The position numbers and the translations under genes are program-made. The notes under the pieces are model-generated. The model was not told the DNA's origin and did not search any database. It saw only the letters and a list, made by a program, of their open reading frames with translations. Below, in pieces: positions 30,337 to 38,889 of a stretch of DNA of 64,000 nt (position 1 is the stretch's first letter; the number at the start of each line of letters is the position of its first letter). The stretch is from contig NZ_CANKXG010000005.1 of the NCBI RefSeq assembly GCF_947487575.1, positions 62,001 to 126,000 on the forward strand, in the 5' to 3' direction. The stretch is from an uncultured Algibacter sp. (lineage in GTDB: Bacteria > Bacteroidota > Bacteroidia > Flavobacteriales > Flavobacteriaceae).

Positions 30337-30425
30337 GGAGAGGTGCCTGAGTGGCCGAAAGGAGCGGTTTGCTAAATCGTCGTACCTAGAAATAGGTACC
30401 CAGGGTTCGAATCCCTGTCTCTCCG
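30337..30425 (+). tRNA. tRNA-Ser (GCT)
   Basis: 89 nt with a 7-bp acceptor GGAGAGG / TCTCTCC, anticodon GCT in TTTGCTAAA, a long variable arm (CGTACCTAGAAATAGGTACC) as in class II serine tRNAs, and a GGTTCGAATCC T-loop. CCA is not encoded. Confidence 0.97.
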
Positions 30426-30447
30426 CAAATTATTAAGATAACCATTT

Positions 30448-30522
30448 CGGGGTGTAGCGTAGCCCGGTTATCGCGCCGCGTTTGGGACGCGGAGGTCGCA
30501 GGTTCGAATCCTGCCACCCCGA
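30448..30522 (+). tRNA. tRNA-Pro (TGG)
   Basis: 75 nt with acceptor CGGGGTG / CACCCCG, anticodon stem CCGCG / CGCGG around TTTGGGA with anticodon TGG, and T-loop GGTTCGAATCC. It follows the Ser gene by 22 bp and shares its promoter and terminator. Confidence 0.97.
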
Positions 30523-30547
30523 CAAATTAATAATTAATTTAATTCAA

Positions 30548-30584
30548 GTCCTTGATAACTATATGATTGTCAAGGATTTTTTTT
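30548..30584 (+). terminator. Terminator of the tRNA pair
   Basis: TCCTTGA / TCAAGGA stem (extended by weak pairs) followed by eight T residues, 27 bp after tRNA-Pro. Confidence 0.85.
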
Positions 30585-30985
30585 GTGTTATGCTGTTGTT
30601 TGGTATTTAATAGATAGTTTTTATTTATAAGTTAACTTTAGCATTTTTAATCAATAATTTTTGTGAATTTATTCAACTTCTAAATAGTATTTATTAGTAA
30701 ATATTATAGTGGGCACTTCAAATATTAAAATGAAAAACTAATAAAAAAGGAAACCAAAACCTTTAAGTCATTTTTATTTCAATTGATGATTAATCCAACG
30801 AAGTTAATTAATCGTTACTTTAACACTTTTATAAATAGTTGATTTAGAAATCTTTCGTTTTTTTTAGTAATAAAATAACCAAAACACATTTAGATTTTGA
30901 TATAATATTATTATAGCTAAAGACTCTTATGTATCTTTAGAATTTTTAGTATTTTCGAGGTTTCTTAATAATAAGCTATTAATAA
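30585..30985. other. Gene-free AT-rich spacer
   Basis: About 400 bp between the tRNA terminator and the LtaS-like gene. I find no ORF over 40 codons with coding character and no RNA fold. It probably holds the promoter of the envelope-lipid cluster; I cannot place it. Confidence 0.5.
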
Positions 30986-32959
30986 ATGTTCAAAATATTT
31001 CCTACGCGTTTTGCGTTGCTTAAGGCCTTTGTAGGCTTATTTTTATTATTATCCTTTGTTGTAAGAATAAGTTTTTTGTTTTGGAATTTTTCTGAATTTG
31101 ATAAAGGTTTTTTTACTCTAGGAAACACTTTTATTATTGGTTTTCTTTTTGATTTAGCAACAATTTCATTTTTTACGATTCCTTATCTTATTTATTTATT
31201 TCTAATTCCAAAGAAATGGCACGGTTCATTGTTCGATAGATTTGTGACTTATTTTGGGTTTTCTTTAGGGGTACTTATATTGTTTTTTTCGTTTTTTGGA
31301 GAATTTACATTTTGGGATGAATTTGAAAGACGCTACAATTTTATAGCAGTTGATTATTTAATTTACACTTATGAAGTTGTTAAAAATATTAATGAGTCTT
31401 ACCCTTTGCCATTTCTTATAACGGGAATGTTAATATTAGTTTTAACTAGTATTTTTGTTGTGTATCGTTTGGGGTATTTTAAAAAAGTATTTATTAGCGA
31501 GACTTGTTTTAAAACTAAAATATATGCAGCTGTTCCTTGGTTTTTAATTGTCGTTATTTCAAGTTTATTTGTTACAAATAAACAAGCAGATTGGACAGAA
31601 AACAGATTTAATAACGAACTATCTAAAGCAGGTATTTATTCGTTTTTTGCAGCATTCAGAAATAATGAATTACCGTATAAGGAATTTTATCAAACGATTC
31701 CAGAAAAGGAAGCCTACGCCTATGTGAAATCTGTATATGGAGATGGATTGCTAAAAGTTAAAAATAAAAGTGTTTATCGAACAATAACAAATTCAGATAG
31801 TATTAATAAACCTATTAAACCAAACGTTATTTTTATTTGTATTGAAAGTTTAAGTGGTAAGTTTTTAGGGTCTTTTGGTGCTAAAAGTAATATAACTCCA
31901 ACTTTGGATGCATTGGCTAATGAAAGCGTATTTTTTACGAACTTTTACGCTACAGGAACTCGAACAGTTAGGGGCATGGAAGCCATTACGCTTTCAATAC
32001 CTCCAACACCTGGTAGAAGCATTGTAAAACGCAAGAATAATCAAGGTTTGTTTACTATTGGCGAAGTATTCAGGCAACAAGGTTATACTCGAAATTTTTT
32101 CTACGGTGGAGATGGTTACTTTGATAATATGAACACCTATTTTGGAGGTGATAATTTTGATATTGTAGACCGAGGACGAGGTTTTTTACTGGATAAAAAG
32201 ATATCTGCGAGCAGAAAAAATATAGAAGATGATGAAGTAACTTTTGAAAATGCTTGGGGTGTTTGTGATATGGATATTTATAATAAAGTCTTGAAAGAAG
32301 CAGACAAAGCCTACGTGACAAAAAAACCTTTTTTCGATTTTGTCATGACTACCTCAAATCATAAGCCATATACATATCCAGAGAGTAAAATTGATATTCC
32401 TTCTGGTACTGGACGGCATGGTGCAGTAAAGTATACAGATTATGCTATTGGAGAATTTTTAAAAAAGGCAAGAAACAAACCTTGGTTTAGTAATACCGTG
32501 TTTGTTATTATGAGCGATCATTGTGCTAGTAGTGCTGGGCGTTGGGAGTTAGATGTGCAGAACTATCACATTCCTGCGTTAATTTATAATCTTCCTAGCG
32601 TGAAACCTCAAAAAGTAGATAAGCTAGCTTCTCAAATAGATATGTTTCCAACCCTGTTTTCTTTATTAAATTGGGACTATAAATCAAACCTATTTGGAAT
32701 GGATATTATGAATATGAAACCTGAAGACGAACGCGCTTTTATTGCAAATTATCGAAAACTAGGTTATTTTAAGGATAATCAAGTTATGGTGTTAAATGAA
32801 CAGGCTAATGCTAATTTTTATGATTGGAATTCATTAGATAACAGTCTTACTAAAAAAACTATTGATAATGCTTTTTTAAAAAAAACAATTTCATTTTATC
32901 AGGTAGCAGACGACCTATATAGAAATAGTGGCTTAACAATATTGAAAACGGATGACTAA
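30986..32959 (+). CDS. LtaS-like sulfatase-fold membrane enzyme
   Basis: 657 aa. Five N-terminal membrane helices (about 10-200) are followed by a periplasmic sulfatase-fold domain (275-600). IFICIESLSGKF holds the metal-binding Glu, GTRTVRGMEA the Thr nucleophile, and MSDHCAS the Asp-His metal pair. Family members transfer phosphoglycerol (lipoteichoic acid synthase) or phosphoethanolamine to envelope glycans or lipids. Bacteroidota make no classical LTA, so the acceptor is unknown. It overlaps the lipid kinase gene by 8 bp. Confidence 0.88.
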   Translation: MFKIFPTRFALLKAFVGLFLLLSFVVRISFLFWNFSEFDKGFFTLGNTFIIGFLFDLATISFFTIPYLIYLFLIPKKWHGSLFDRFVTYFGFSLGVLILFFSFFGEFTFWDEFERRYNFIAVDYLIYTYEVVKNINESYPLPFLITGMLILVLTSIFVVYRLGYFKKVFISETCFKTKIYAAVPWFLIVVISSLFVTNKQADWTENRFNNELSKAGIYSFFAAFRNNELPYKEFYQTIPEKEAYAYVKSVYGDGLLKVKNKSVYRTITNSDSINKPIKPNVIFICIESLSGKFLGSFGAKSNITPTLDALANESVFFTNFYATGTRTVRGMEAITLSIPPTPGRSIVKRKNNQGLFTIGEVFRQQGYTRNFFYGGDGYFDNMNTYFGGDNFDIVDRGRGFLLDKKISASRKNIEDDEVTFENAWGVCDMDIYNKVLKEADKAYVTKKPFFDFVMTTSNHKPYTYPESKIDIPSGTGRHGAVKYTDYAIGEFLKKARNKPWFSNTVFVIMSDHCASSAGRWELDVQNYHIPALIYNLPSVKPQKVDKLASQIDMFPTLFSLLNWDYKSNLFGMDIMNMKPEDERAFIANYRKLGYFKDNQVMVLNEQANANFYDWNSLDNSLTKKTIDNAFLKKTISFYQVADDLYRNSGLTILKTDD

Positions 32960-33833
32960 TATTCACTTTATAATAAATCCAATAGCTGGTTCTGCTGAGC
33001 ATGATTTTTCTGAACATTACTTTCAAGAATTTTTTGAGAAAGAAAAATATAACTTAACAGTTAAATTATCTGAGCATAAAGGGCATGCAATAGATTTAAC
33101 TAAAGCATCAATTAATCAAGGAGTAAATGTTATTGTTGCTTGTGGGGGAGATGGAACGATTAACGAAGTGGCATCTACTTTAATAGGGGTTAATATTCCT
33201 CTGGGAATAATTCCTGTTGGCTCTGGAAACGGATTAGCATCAAATCTTAAAATTTCGCGTAATGTAGAACAGGCTATCCAAATTATAAAAAAAAATGAGC
33301 AAACTAGAATTGATGTTGGTTGCATTAATGAGCGTTATTTTTTTAGTAATTCTGGTTTTGGATTTGACGCAAATGTTATTGAAAACTACGAAGCTTCTCA
33401 AAAAAGAACACTTTATTGTTATGTAAGAGCTTCTATAAAATCGTTTATGGAGTTTAATAAGAAAAATAAAATGACCATTAATATTAATGGCAATACAATC
33501 ATTGATAATCCTTTCTTAATCTTCGTTTCAAATTCTAATGAATTAGGCTATAACGTAAGCTTAACACCCAAAGCATCATTACAAGATGGGTTATTAGATA
33601 TTTTGATTGTTCCTAAAATTAACAAGTTAAAAATGGTTTTGTTTGGTGTTCTGGTATTGCTTAAAAGACCTCATTTACTAAAAGGCGTAAAAAGTTTTCA
33701 AACAAAAGCAATGACGCTTTCTCGTAAAACAGGCGAAGCTTTTGAATCGCAAATTGATGGAGAGTTTATAAAAATTAAGGAACAGTCTGTCTCAATTCAT
33801 TTAAAGGAGAAGTCGCTAGTTGTAATTGTATAA
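32952..33833 (+). CDS. Diacylglycerol/lipid kinase (DagK/YegS family)
   Basis: 293 aa. Opens NIHFIINPIAGSA, then the nucleotide-binding GGDGTINEVAST and GSGNGLA motifs, and ends with the beta-sandwich domain (SQIDGEFI). It phosphorylates diacylglycerol or a related lipid at the inner membrane. The start ATG lies in the last codons of the LtaS-like gene, so translation is probably coupled. A transferase that releases diacylglycerol from phosphatidylglycerol would pair naturally with a kinase that recycles it. Confidence 0.9.
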   Translation: MTNIHFIINPIAGSAEHDFSEHYFQEFFEKEKYNLTVKLSEHKGHAIDLTKASINQGVNVIVACGGDGTINEVASTLIGVNIPLGIIPVGSGNGLASNLKISRNVEQAIQIIKKNEQTRIDVGCINERYFFSNSGFGFDANVIENYEASQKRTLYCYVRASIKSFMEFNKKNKMTININGNTIIDNPFLIFVSNSNELGYNVSLTPKASLQDGLLDILIVPKINKLKMVLFGVLVLLKRPHLLKGVKSFQTKAMTLSRKTGEAFESQIDGEFIKIKEQSVSIHLKEKSLVVIV

Positions 33834-33968
33834 AGGATTTATAAAAAAAATATTATTTTAATATTTTTAAGATTTCATGTGGTACTCTGAATATGAAGGG
33901 GGAAGATAAATGTTATAATCAATATATTGATTTTAATTATTTAATTTAAAAAAACTAATTAAGCAAAT

Positions 33969-34514
33969 ATGTTTTGTAGAAAACTTTTCTTTGTGTTATT
34001 AGCTATTCTATTTCAAAATCTATATTTGGGTTTTGCACAAAAATCTGATATAGAAATGGCGGGTGATATTGGAGTTATAGTTGTACCTATTGCTGGGCTT
34101 ACCACTACGCTTATAAAAGGTGATAATAAAGGGACATGGCAATTTGCTAAAGGGTTTCTACTAAATCAAGTTGTAACTTTTGGTTTAAAAGCTAGTATTA
34201 GTAAAACAAGACCCGATTTTAGTGATAATAATGCGTTTCCATCAGGGCATACTTCTACAGTTTTTCAAGGCGCATCATTTATTCATAGGCGTTACGGATT
34301 TAAATATAGTATTCCAGCTTATGCCATTGCTGGATTCACTGCATTTAGTAGACAAGACGCTAAAAAACATGATATGTTTGACATTCTTGTTGGCGCCATA
34401 ATTGGAATAGGGAGTACGTGTCTTTTTACAACGCCATACCAAGAAGAACATTTAAAACTATCATTTAATAGTTATGATGGAAATTATTTAATGGGCTTCA
34501 TTTATAAATTTTAA
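33969..34514 (+). CDS. PAP2-family phosphatase 1
   Basis: 181 aa with an N-terminal signal/anchor (ending GFAQ). All three acid-phosphatase motifs are intact: K-x6-RP (KASISKTRP), PSGH (FPSGHTS) and SR-x5-H-x3-D (SRQDAKKHDMFD). It should remove phosphate from a lipid phosphate or polyprenyl pyrophosphate at the periplasmic face. It is short for the family but complete. It is the close paralogue of the broken gene that starts 16 bp downstream. Confidence 0.88.
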   Translation: MFCRKLFFVLLAILFQNLYLGFAQKSDIEMAGDIGVIVVPIAGLTTTLIKGDNKGTWQFAKGFLLNQVVTFGLKASISKTRPDFSDNNAFPSGHTSTVFQGASFIHRRYGFKYSIPAYAIAGFTAFSRQDAKKHDMFDILVGAIIGIGSTCLFTTPYQEEHLKLSFNSYDGNYLMGFIYKF

Positions 34515-34529
34515 AGAAATAAAAGGTAT

Positions 34530-35096
34530 ATGAAAAAAATAGTTTTAATATTAAGCCTTATTATTCCATTAATTTGTATCGCGCAAAATGAAAGCCTTTC
34601 AGAATTATGAACAAAGCGACTTGTACAAGACATAGGAGATTATGCTCAACATGCACCAGCAATAACCTCATTAATAGTAATTCTTGCTAAGAAAGACAAA
34701 GAAGGTTTTTGGCAGTTTGCTAAATCTTATGGAACAACTCTAGGCTTAACTTATGGACTCAAATATGCGATTAATAAACCTAGGCCAGAAGGCAGAACAG
34801 ATGGTCTTGCATTTCCATCTGGACATACATCTGTTTCGTTTTCAGGAGCGTCATTTTTGCAAAGACGCTATGGGTGGAAGTATGGTATTCCTGCATATTT
34901 AGTTGCAGGATTTGTAGCTTATAGTAGAATTGAAGGAATTCATGATAGGCATGATGGATGGGATGTGCTTGGAGGAATTTTAGTTGGTTTAGGGAGCACA
35001 TATTTGTTTACAACACCTTATCAAAAAGAACATTTAGAATTAACTTTTAATAGTGGTGGTGGCGATTATTTAATAGGTCTTAATTATAAGTTTTAG
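34530..35096 (+). pseudogene. PAP2-family phosphatase 2, interrupted by in-frame TGA
   Basis: The reading frame from ATG at 34530 encodes a signal peptide (MKKIVLILSLIIPLICIAQ) and then meets TGA at 34608 (ESLSEL*TKRLVQD). The same frame continues without another stop to 35096, with K-x6-RP (KYAINKPRP), PSGH (FPSGHTS) and SRIEGIHDRHDGWD. Its tail FTTPYQKEHLELTFNS matches the intact paralogue's FTTPYQEEHLKLSFNS. One base change (TGG to TGA, Trp lost) explains it. No in-frame start lies between the stop and the first motif, so I call it a recent pseudogene. Sequencing error is the alternative. Confidence 0.85.
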
Positions 35097-35221
35097 ATAA
35101 AGGTATTTTAGCTTAATTTTTTAAAGAATAATAATTAAGGCTATTCGAATATAATTGTCTTAGGAAAAAGTAAAGTGCATTTGGTATAAGAACCATAATT
35201 GAGGAATTTAAAAAAGAAAAA

Positions 35222-36220
35222 ATGAAATTTAGTTATAAAAGTTCATTAATAAAACGTTTATGCATAGGCTTTGTCTGTGTTTTTATTTTTCAAATTACTG
35301 GCTTTGCTCAAGTCAATAATAAGGAAACGCAAACTTATGATATGGGTGATGGAATGACTTTTACATATGCCAAGCCAAAGTTTTTTGAGGCATTTAAGCA
35401 TGTTCCAAATGATATTTATGAATTTGGAAAGTTTACAGTTCAAAAAGAAAACTTATTCTGGACGGGTATGGCAGTTGGAAGTACTCTAGCATTAATTCCA
35501 TTTGACCAAAAGTTATTAGATAATGCTCAGGAAATAGGAAAACCACTGGGTTTGTATGAAGATGTTAGGTATACAAGGTTTCTAGGGTTAGAGGTGCTGC
35601 CAAAAAATATTAACGGAGCTATTTATTATTTGGGTAATGGGTTAACCCCTATTTTATTAAGTGGTGGCTTTTACATTGCAGGAAAAATCAATAACGACTA
35701 TCGTGCTTTAAATGTTTCAAGTGAATTAATTGAAGTTTTAGTTTCCTCTGGAGTATGTACACAAATAATAAAAAGAATTACTGGAAGGCAAAGTCCAGGC
35801 CCAGCAATTGATAGCGGAAACCCAGGAGGACATTGGACACCTTTTCCAAGTTTTAAAGCATACCAAACAAATACACCAAATTATGATGCCATGCCTTCTG
35901 GGCACCTAACAACATATATAGCATCTTTAACTGTAATATCAACTAACTACCCGAATACAAAGTGGATAAAGCCCGTGGGTTACACCTTAGCAGGTGTTAT
36001 GGCTTTTCAAATGATGAGTACTAGAGTGCATTGGGCATCCGATTATCCATTTGCAATTCTTATGGGGTATGTTATTGGTAAAAATGCTGCAAACAGAAGA
36101 ATAAAAAAGGAGGTTAGGCATGATTTAACAGGCGAAATAATCCACCCAAAATTTAAGACAGATTTTAGCTTTAGTTACAGAGCAGATTATAAGATGGCTG
36201 GTGTTACTTTTTCTTTTTAA
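35222..36220 (+). CDS. PAP2-family phosphatase 3, divergent
   Basis: 332 aa with signal peptide (…CVFIFQITGFAQ). The C-terminal PAP2 domain has MPSGHLTTY and RVHWASDYP, but motif 1 reads KRITGRQSP, with Ser where the substrate-phosphate-binding Arg of K-x6-RP should be. The first Arg of motif 3 is also displaced. Activity or specificity may be altered. Third PAP2 gene in a row after the lipid kinase, but only distantly similar to the first two. Confidence 0.85.
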   Translation: MKFSYKSSLIKRLCIGFVCVFIFQITGFAQVNNKETQTYDMGDGMTFTYAKPKFFEAFKHVPNDIYEFGKFTVQKENLFWTGMAVGSTLALIPFDQKLLDNAQEIGKPLGLYEDVRYTRFLGLEVLPKNINGAIYYLGNGLTPILLSGGFYIAGKINNDYRALNVSSELIEVLVSSGVCTQIIKRITGRQSPGPAIDSGNPGGHWTPFPSFKAYQTNTPNYDAMPSGHLTTYIASLTVISTNYPNTKWIKPVGYTLAGVMAFQMMSTRVHWASDYPFAILMGYVIGKNAANRRIKKEVRHDLTGEIIHPKFKTDFSFSYRADYKMAGVTFSF

Positions 36221-36693
36221 TTTTAAGTAAGTAATAGGGGGGAGTCACTTCTTTTTCTAATAATCAATCCAACTAATTATTATAAATCTTGAAATCTTTA
36301 GGCTTATTTACCAACACAATTCCTGAAATAATACAAGAGTTAATTAAATTAAACTTATAGGTAATATTTATTAAACCACCCTTTGTGAGTTATGGTGATT
36401 ACCAGTATTATAAATTTCTAATAATTATTCGTTAACAATATTACAATATAATATCATTTCACTTTAAGTAATCAATAATAGCAAATTATTAAGTTATTAA
36501 TCTAATGGTATAGCAGTAGGAATAAGTAATTTTATCCTTAGCTGAATAACTGGTAATCCCAATGATAATAAAGAGTGGTCGCAATTTTAAAAAGAAAATT
36601 AATAATTTTTTAATAATAGTATCTATAATTTTTTGATTTACGTGATGACAATTTCAAAACTATACGATGTATTAAAAACTAAAATAATTTTTT
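36221..36693. other. Gene-free AT-rich spacer
   Basis: About 470 bp with short homopolymer-rich stretches. I see no ORF, no clear hairpin and no RNA-like conservation. Confidence 0.5.
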
Positions 36694-37410
36694 ATGAAGA
36701 ATCTAAAGAACACAATTTTTTTACTTATTACTTTATCACTCTTTTTTTTTACAAGTTGTACATCTAGTGATGATGAGTCTAACAATAATGAGCCAACAAG
36801 CTTTTCATCGAATACTATAGAAACAAAGACTTATGGTGCTACTATAGAATGGACTGAATCCACAGATTTTGATGGAGATCTTGTAACTTATACCATAGTG
36901 TTAGAAGGGAAAGAGGTTGCTTCTGGTGTTAATGCTTTAACACATTCATTTACTGACCTAGAGCCTGAAACAATTTATAATGGTAATATTGAAGCTAAAG
37001 ACGGTAATGGTGGGGTAACTAAAGCTGATTTTTTCTTTACAACAGAACCAATTCTTTTTATTAAATGGAGAGATTTTATTGAAGGTGACGGTCATAGTTT
37101 TGTTGCTTTTTTTGAAGTACCTGAAAAATCTGGTGCATCTAGTTATGCTGTTGAAGTAAAAGAATATTCATTAAACACAAGCCCTGCTACCATAGGTAGA
37201 AGCTATTCATGGAAACCAGAAGATGATTTGCCAACTGGTAATAATGTAGGTACAGGCTCTAGCGGTCTTACAGAATTTTCATCAGGAGTTTACCATGCAA
37301 ATACTCATGTCTCAGGAGCTCATGTAACTAATGCCGCTGCAGTTAGCCAGTTGGTTTTCTACTATGGGGCTATTACAGGTTCTGCTGAGTTAACAATTAG
37401 ATACAAATAG
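36694..37410 (+). CDS. Lipoprotein with fibronectin type III-like domain
   Basis: 238 aa. Lipoprotein signal MKNLKNTIFLLITLSLFFFTSC (lipid Cys at 22) followed by an acidic SSDDESNNNE linker. Residues 35-117 look like an Fn3 domain (ATIEWTESTDFDGDLVTYTIVL … LEPETIYNGNIEAKDGNG). The C-terminal 120 residues are beta-rich and unrecognised. Probably surface-exposed; function unknown. It is the last chromosomal gene before the integrative element. Confidence 0.8.
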   Translation: MKNLKNTIFLLITLSLFFFTSCTSSDDESNNNEPTSFSSNTIETKTYGATIEWTESTDFDGDLVTYTIVLEGKEVASGVNALTHSFTDLEPETIYNGNIEAKDGNGGVTKADFFFTTEPILFIKWRDFIEGDGHSFVAFFEVPEKSGASSYAVEVKEYSLNTSPATIGRSYSWKPEDDLPTGNNVGTGSSGLTEFSSGVYHANTHVSGAHVTNAAAVSQLVFYYGAITGSAELTIRYK

Positions 37411-37522
37411 AGCATTTTTAATAAAAGTATTTTTTTTGATTTTGGTGCCTTTCAGAAATTGAGCTTTGTTTTAAATGTAGAGAGAAGGATTGCATATCCC
37501 AATAGGTAATCCAGTACAAGCA

Positions 37523-37562
37523 TAAAAACCTAAACCACGCTTAGGCGTTGTTTAGGTTTTTG
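37523..37562. terminator. Bidirectional terminator
   Basis: AAAAACCTAAAC / GTTTAGGTTTTT, a 12-bp stem around a 14-nt loop, about 115 bp after the Fn3 lipoprotein gene. Confidence 0.85.
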
Positions 37563-37600
37563 TTTATAGTAACTTACAAAAGCACACTTATGACGCTACT

Positions 37601-37640
37601 AAAAACAAAAAACCTACAACTTCCGTTGTAGGTTTCCTTT
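37601..37640 (-). terminator. Probable original terminator of tRNA-Ser(TGA), now displaced
   Basis: On the minus strand AAACCTACAAC / GTTGTAGGTTT with a GGAA loop is followed by TTTGTTTTT. It abuts the duplicated tRNA 3' end at 37642-37654, exactly where a tRNA terminator would be before the element inserted. Confidence 0.8.
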
Positions 37641-37641
37641 T

Positions 37642-37654
37642 GCGGAGAAAGAGG
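37642..37654. other. Attachment site, distal end (partial tRNA-Ser 3' end)
   Basis: GCGGAGAAAGAGG, 13 bp, repeats 47997-48009 in the same orientation. It equals the last bases of tRNA-Ser(TGA), the acceptor stem plus part of the T arm. This is the direct repeat left by tyrosine-recombinase insertion into a tRNA gene. Confidence 0.82.
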
Positions 37655-37713
37655 TTCTTCCTCAATATCTTTAAACTCAATGTTTACAGTACTTCACAAA
37701 GGTTCAGTTTTCT

Positions 37714-37734
37714 AGGGTAACCCATAGGGTAACT
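37714..37734. repeat. Element-end repeat GGGTAACCCATAGGGTAAC, left copy
   Basis: The 21-bp sequence AGGGTAACC-CATAGGGTAACT recurs exactly and in direct orientation at 47866-47886, near the other end of the element. A further half copy, AGTTACCCTAT, lies inverted at 47839-47849. Position and arrangement suggest integrase arm-binding sites. Confidence 0.8.
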
Positions 37735-37796
37735 TTACCAGTTTTACTAATAATACTCCGCAAGTTACATTTTAAATCCTTAAATCACAAAATTTC

Positions 37797-37863
37797 AGGG
37801 AATGCTAGGGAATCCCTAGCTATACCTTGATGAAACCCTAATATTTGCATCATAATAATTTAA
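37797..37863 (+). promoter_or_regulatory. Shared element operator-promoter, copy L (drives 37875 ORF)
   Basis: AGGGAAT-GCT-AGGGAATCCCT-AGCTAT is followed after 17 bp by ATATTTG and CATCATAATAATT. The copy ahead of the 45204 gene has the same order, the same spacing and an identical ATATTTGCATCATAATAATT. The operator replaces the usual -33 TTTG, so an activator-type or repressor-type regulator is likely. This also shows that the track start at 37845 falls inside the -7 box. Confidence 0.8.
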
Positions 37864-37874
37864 AAAATAATATT

Positions 37875-38078
37875 ATGATTGAAAATTTAGAAGAAATCAA
37901 CTTGGATTTAACTCCATTAACACGACAATTGTTAATTAATTACATTTCCATTAATTATGAAGAGCATGCGGATTTTAGCGAGGAATCTTTAAGAGCTGAA
38001 TTATTACTTTTAAAACGTACTAATAACCTAGAGCAACTTTTTCTAGCAGAATCTTTATCAAATTACTATCAGCAGTAA
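37875..38078 (+). CDS. Tiny unknown protein under the shared element operator
   Basis: 67 aa from ATG at 37875 (MIENLEEINLDLTPLTRQLL). The longer track start (TTG, 37845) is inside the promoter and is rejected. It is acidic and leucine-rich, all helix by appearance, with no signal or recognisable domain. It shares its operator and promoter with the integrase and the excisionase-like gene, so a role in element control or excision is a fair guess. Confidence 0.65.
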   Translation: MIENLEEINLDLTPLTRQLLINYISINYEEHADFSEESLRAELLLLKRTNNLEQLFLAESLSNYYQQ

Positions 38079-38119
38079 TTTAAAGCTGTTGAAATTTTGA
38101 GCATGACTAGTTGTAAAAT

Positions 38120-38166
38120 GAAAAACCTAACAGCAATTATATTGATTTATTTTTCTGTTAGGTTCT
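38120..38166 (-). terminator. Terminator of the short recombinase gene
   Basis: AACCTAACAG / CTGTTAGGTT 10-bp stem; on the minus strand it is followed by TTTTTCATTTT. It lies 27 bp past the stop of the 38193 gene. Confidence 0.8.
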
Positions 38167-38192
38167 CATTAATCATTAGATTGATTTTAGAC

Positions 38193-38756
38193 TTATAAAC
38201 TCATATAAATATCGTCTAATTCCTCTTGTCTAATACCTAAGTATCTTTTTGTAATAGCAGGTGAAGAGTGGTTAAACAAATCTGATAAGTATAATAGTGC
38301 TTTTTCAGTTTCGTTATTATTAGAGTACACTTGACGACCAAAAGTTTTACGAAGTGAATGTGTTGAAACTGAAAGTTTTTTAGTTCCAAAAAGTTCTTTG
38401 ATTTTACGATTTACATATTGTACGCTGTAAACTGTATTTTGGTTTGAAGTAAAAATAAAGCCTTCATGTTCTTCAACTCTAGTTTTTAGTAAAGCAAAAG
38501 CATCTTTAATATTATCGTTAATTCTGATAATACGTTTCTTATTGGTCTTTTTCTCTAGAAGTGTAATTGAATCATTTTCTAAATCTGTAAACTTTAATGA
38601 AAGTAAATCTGAAATACGTAAACCAGAATTAATACCTAAAACCACTAAAAAACCTAATTTATAGTTTTTATCATTTTTAATTAATTTGATTGCTTTGTTT
38701 AACGTAGAATCAAAATTTAAATAATCGCTTGTAGTAACTGAACCTTTAACACTCAT
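38193..38756 (-). CDS. Catalytic-domain-only tyrosine recombinase
   Basis: 187 aa against about 300 for XerD. It begins directly at the catalytic domain with no room for a core-binding SAM-like domain. The active-site set is complete: Arg in GLRISDLL (about 56), Lys in EKKTNKKR, His-x-x-Arg in HSLRKTFG, His in FNHSSPAI and Tyr in KRYLGI. Such short forms are known on Bacteroidota plasmids and islands, some linked to DNA inversion or resolution. Hairpins at 38794 and 38890 lie between it and res. Confidence 0.88.
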   Translation of the reverse strand: MSVKGSVTTSDYLNFDSTLNKAIKLIKNDKNYKLGFLVVLGINSGLRISDLLSLKFTDLENDSITLLEKKTNKKRIIRINDNIKDAFALLKTRVEEHEGFIFTSNQNTVYSVQYVNRKIKELFGTKKLSVSTHSLRKTFGRQVYSNNNETEKALLYLSDLFNHSSPAITKRYLGIRQEELDDIYMSL

Positions 38757-38793
38757 ATCATTATTATTTATGATACAAATATAATAAAAATAA

Positions 38794-38829
38794 GTTTCAC
38801 TTTTATTTGTTTTAAGATAAAAGTGAAAC
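38794..38829. repeat. Inverted repeat upstream of the short recombinase
   Basis: GTTTCACTTTTAT (38794-38806) and ATAAAAGTGAAAC (38817-38829) are perfect complements around 10 bp. It starts 38 bp ahead of the recombinase start. The same GTTTCACT / AGTGAAAC arms recur in the hairpin at 38890-38931. It could be a recombinase site or a second terminator for res. Confidence 0.75.
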
Positions 38830-38889
38830 TATATTAGTGTATGTTTTGCTTTGAAACACATAACTTGTTGTTTTACAATGTTTTAACAA

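Noticed and set aside
34608-34610. TGA read as Trp or selenocysteine
   Set aside because: TGA ends normal genes here (for example aroQ), no selenocysteine hairpin is visible, and the paralogue has no Cys or Sec at this place.
37845-37874. Longer start (TTG) of the tiny element ORF
   Set aside because: The TTG lies inside the ATATTTG box that is conserved in the promoter of the excisionase-like gene.
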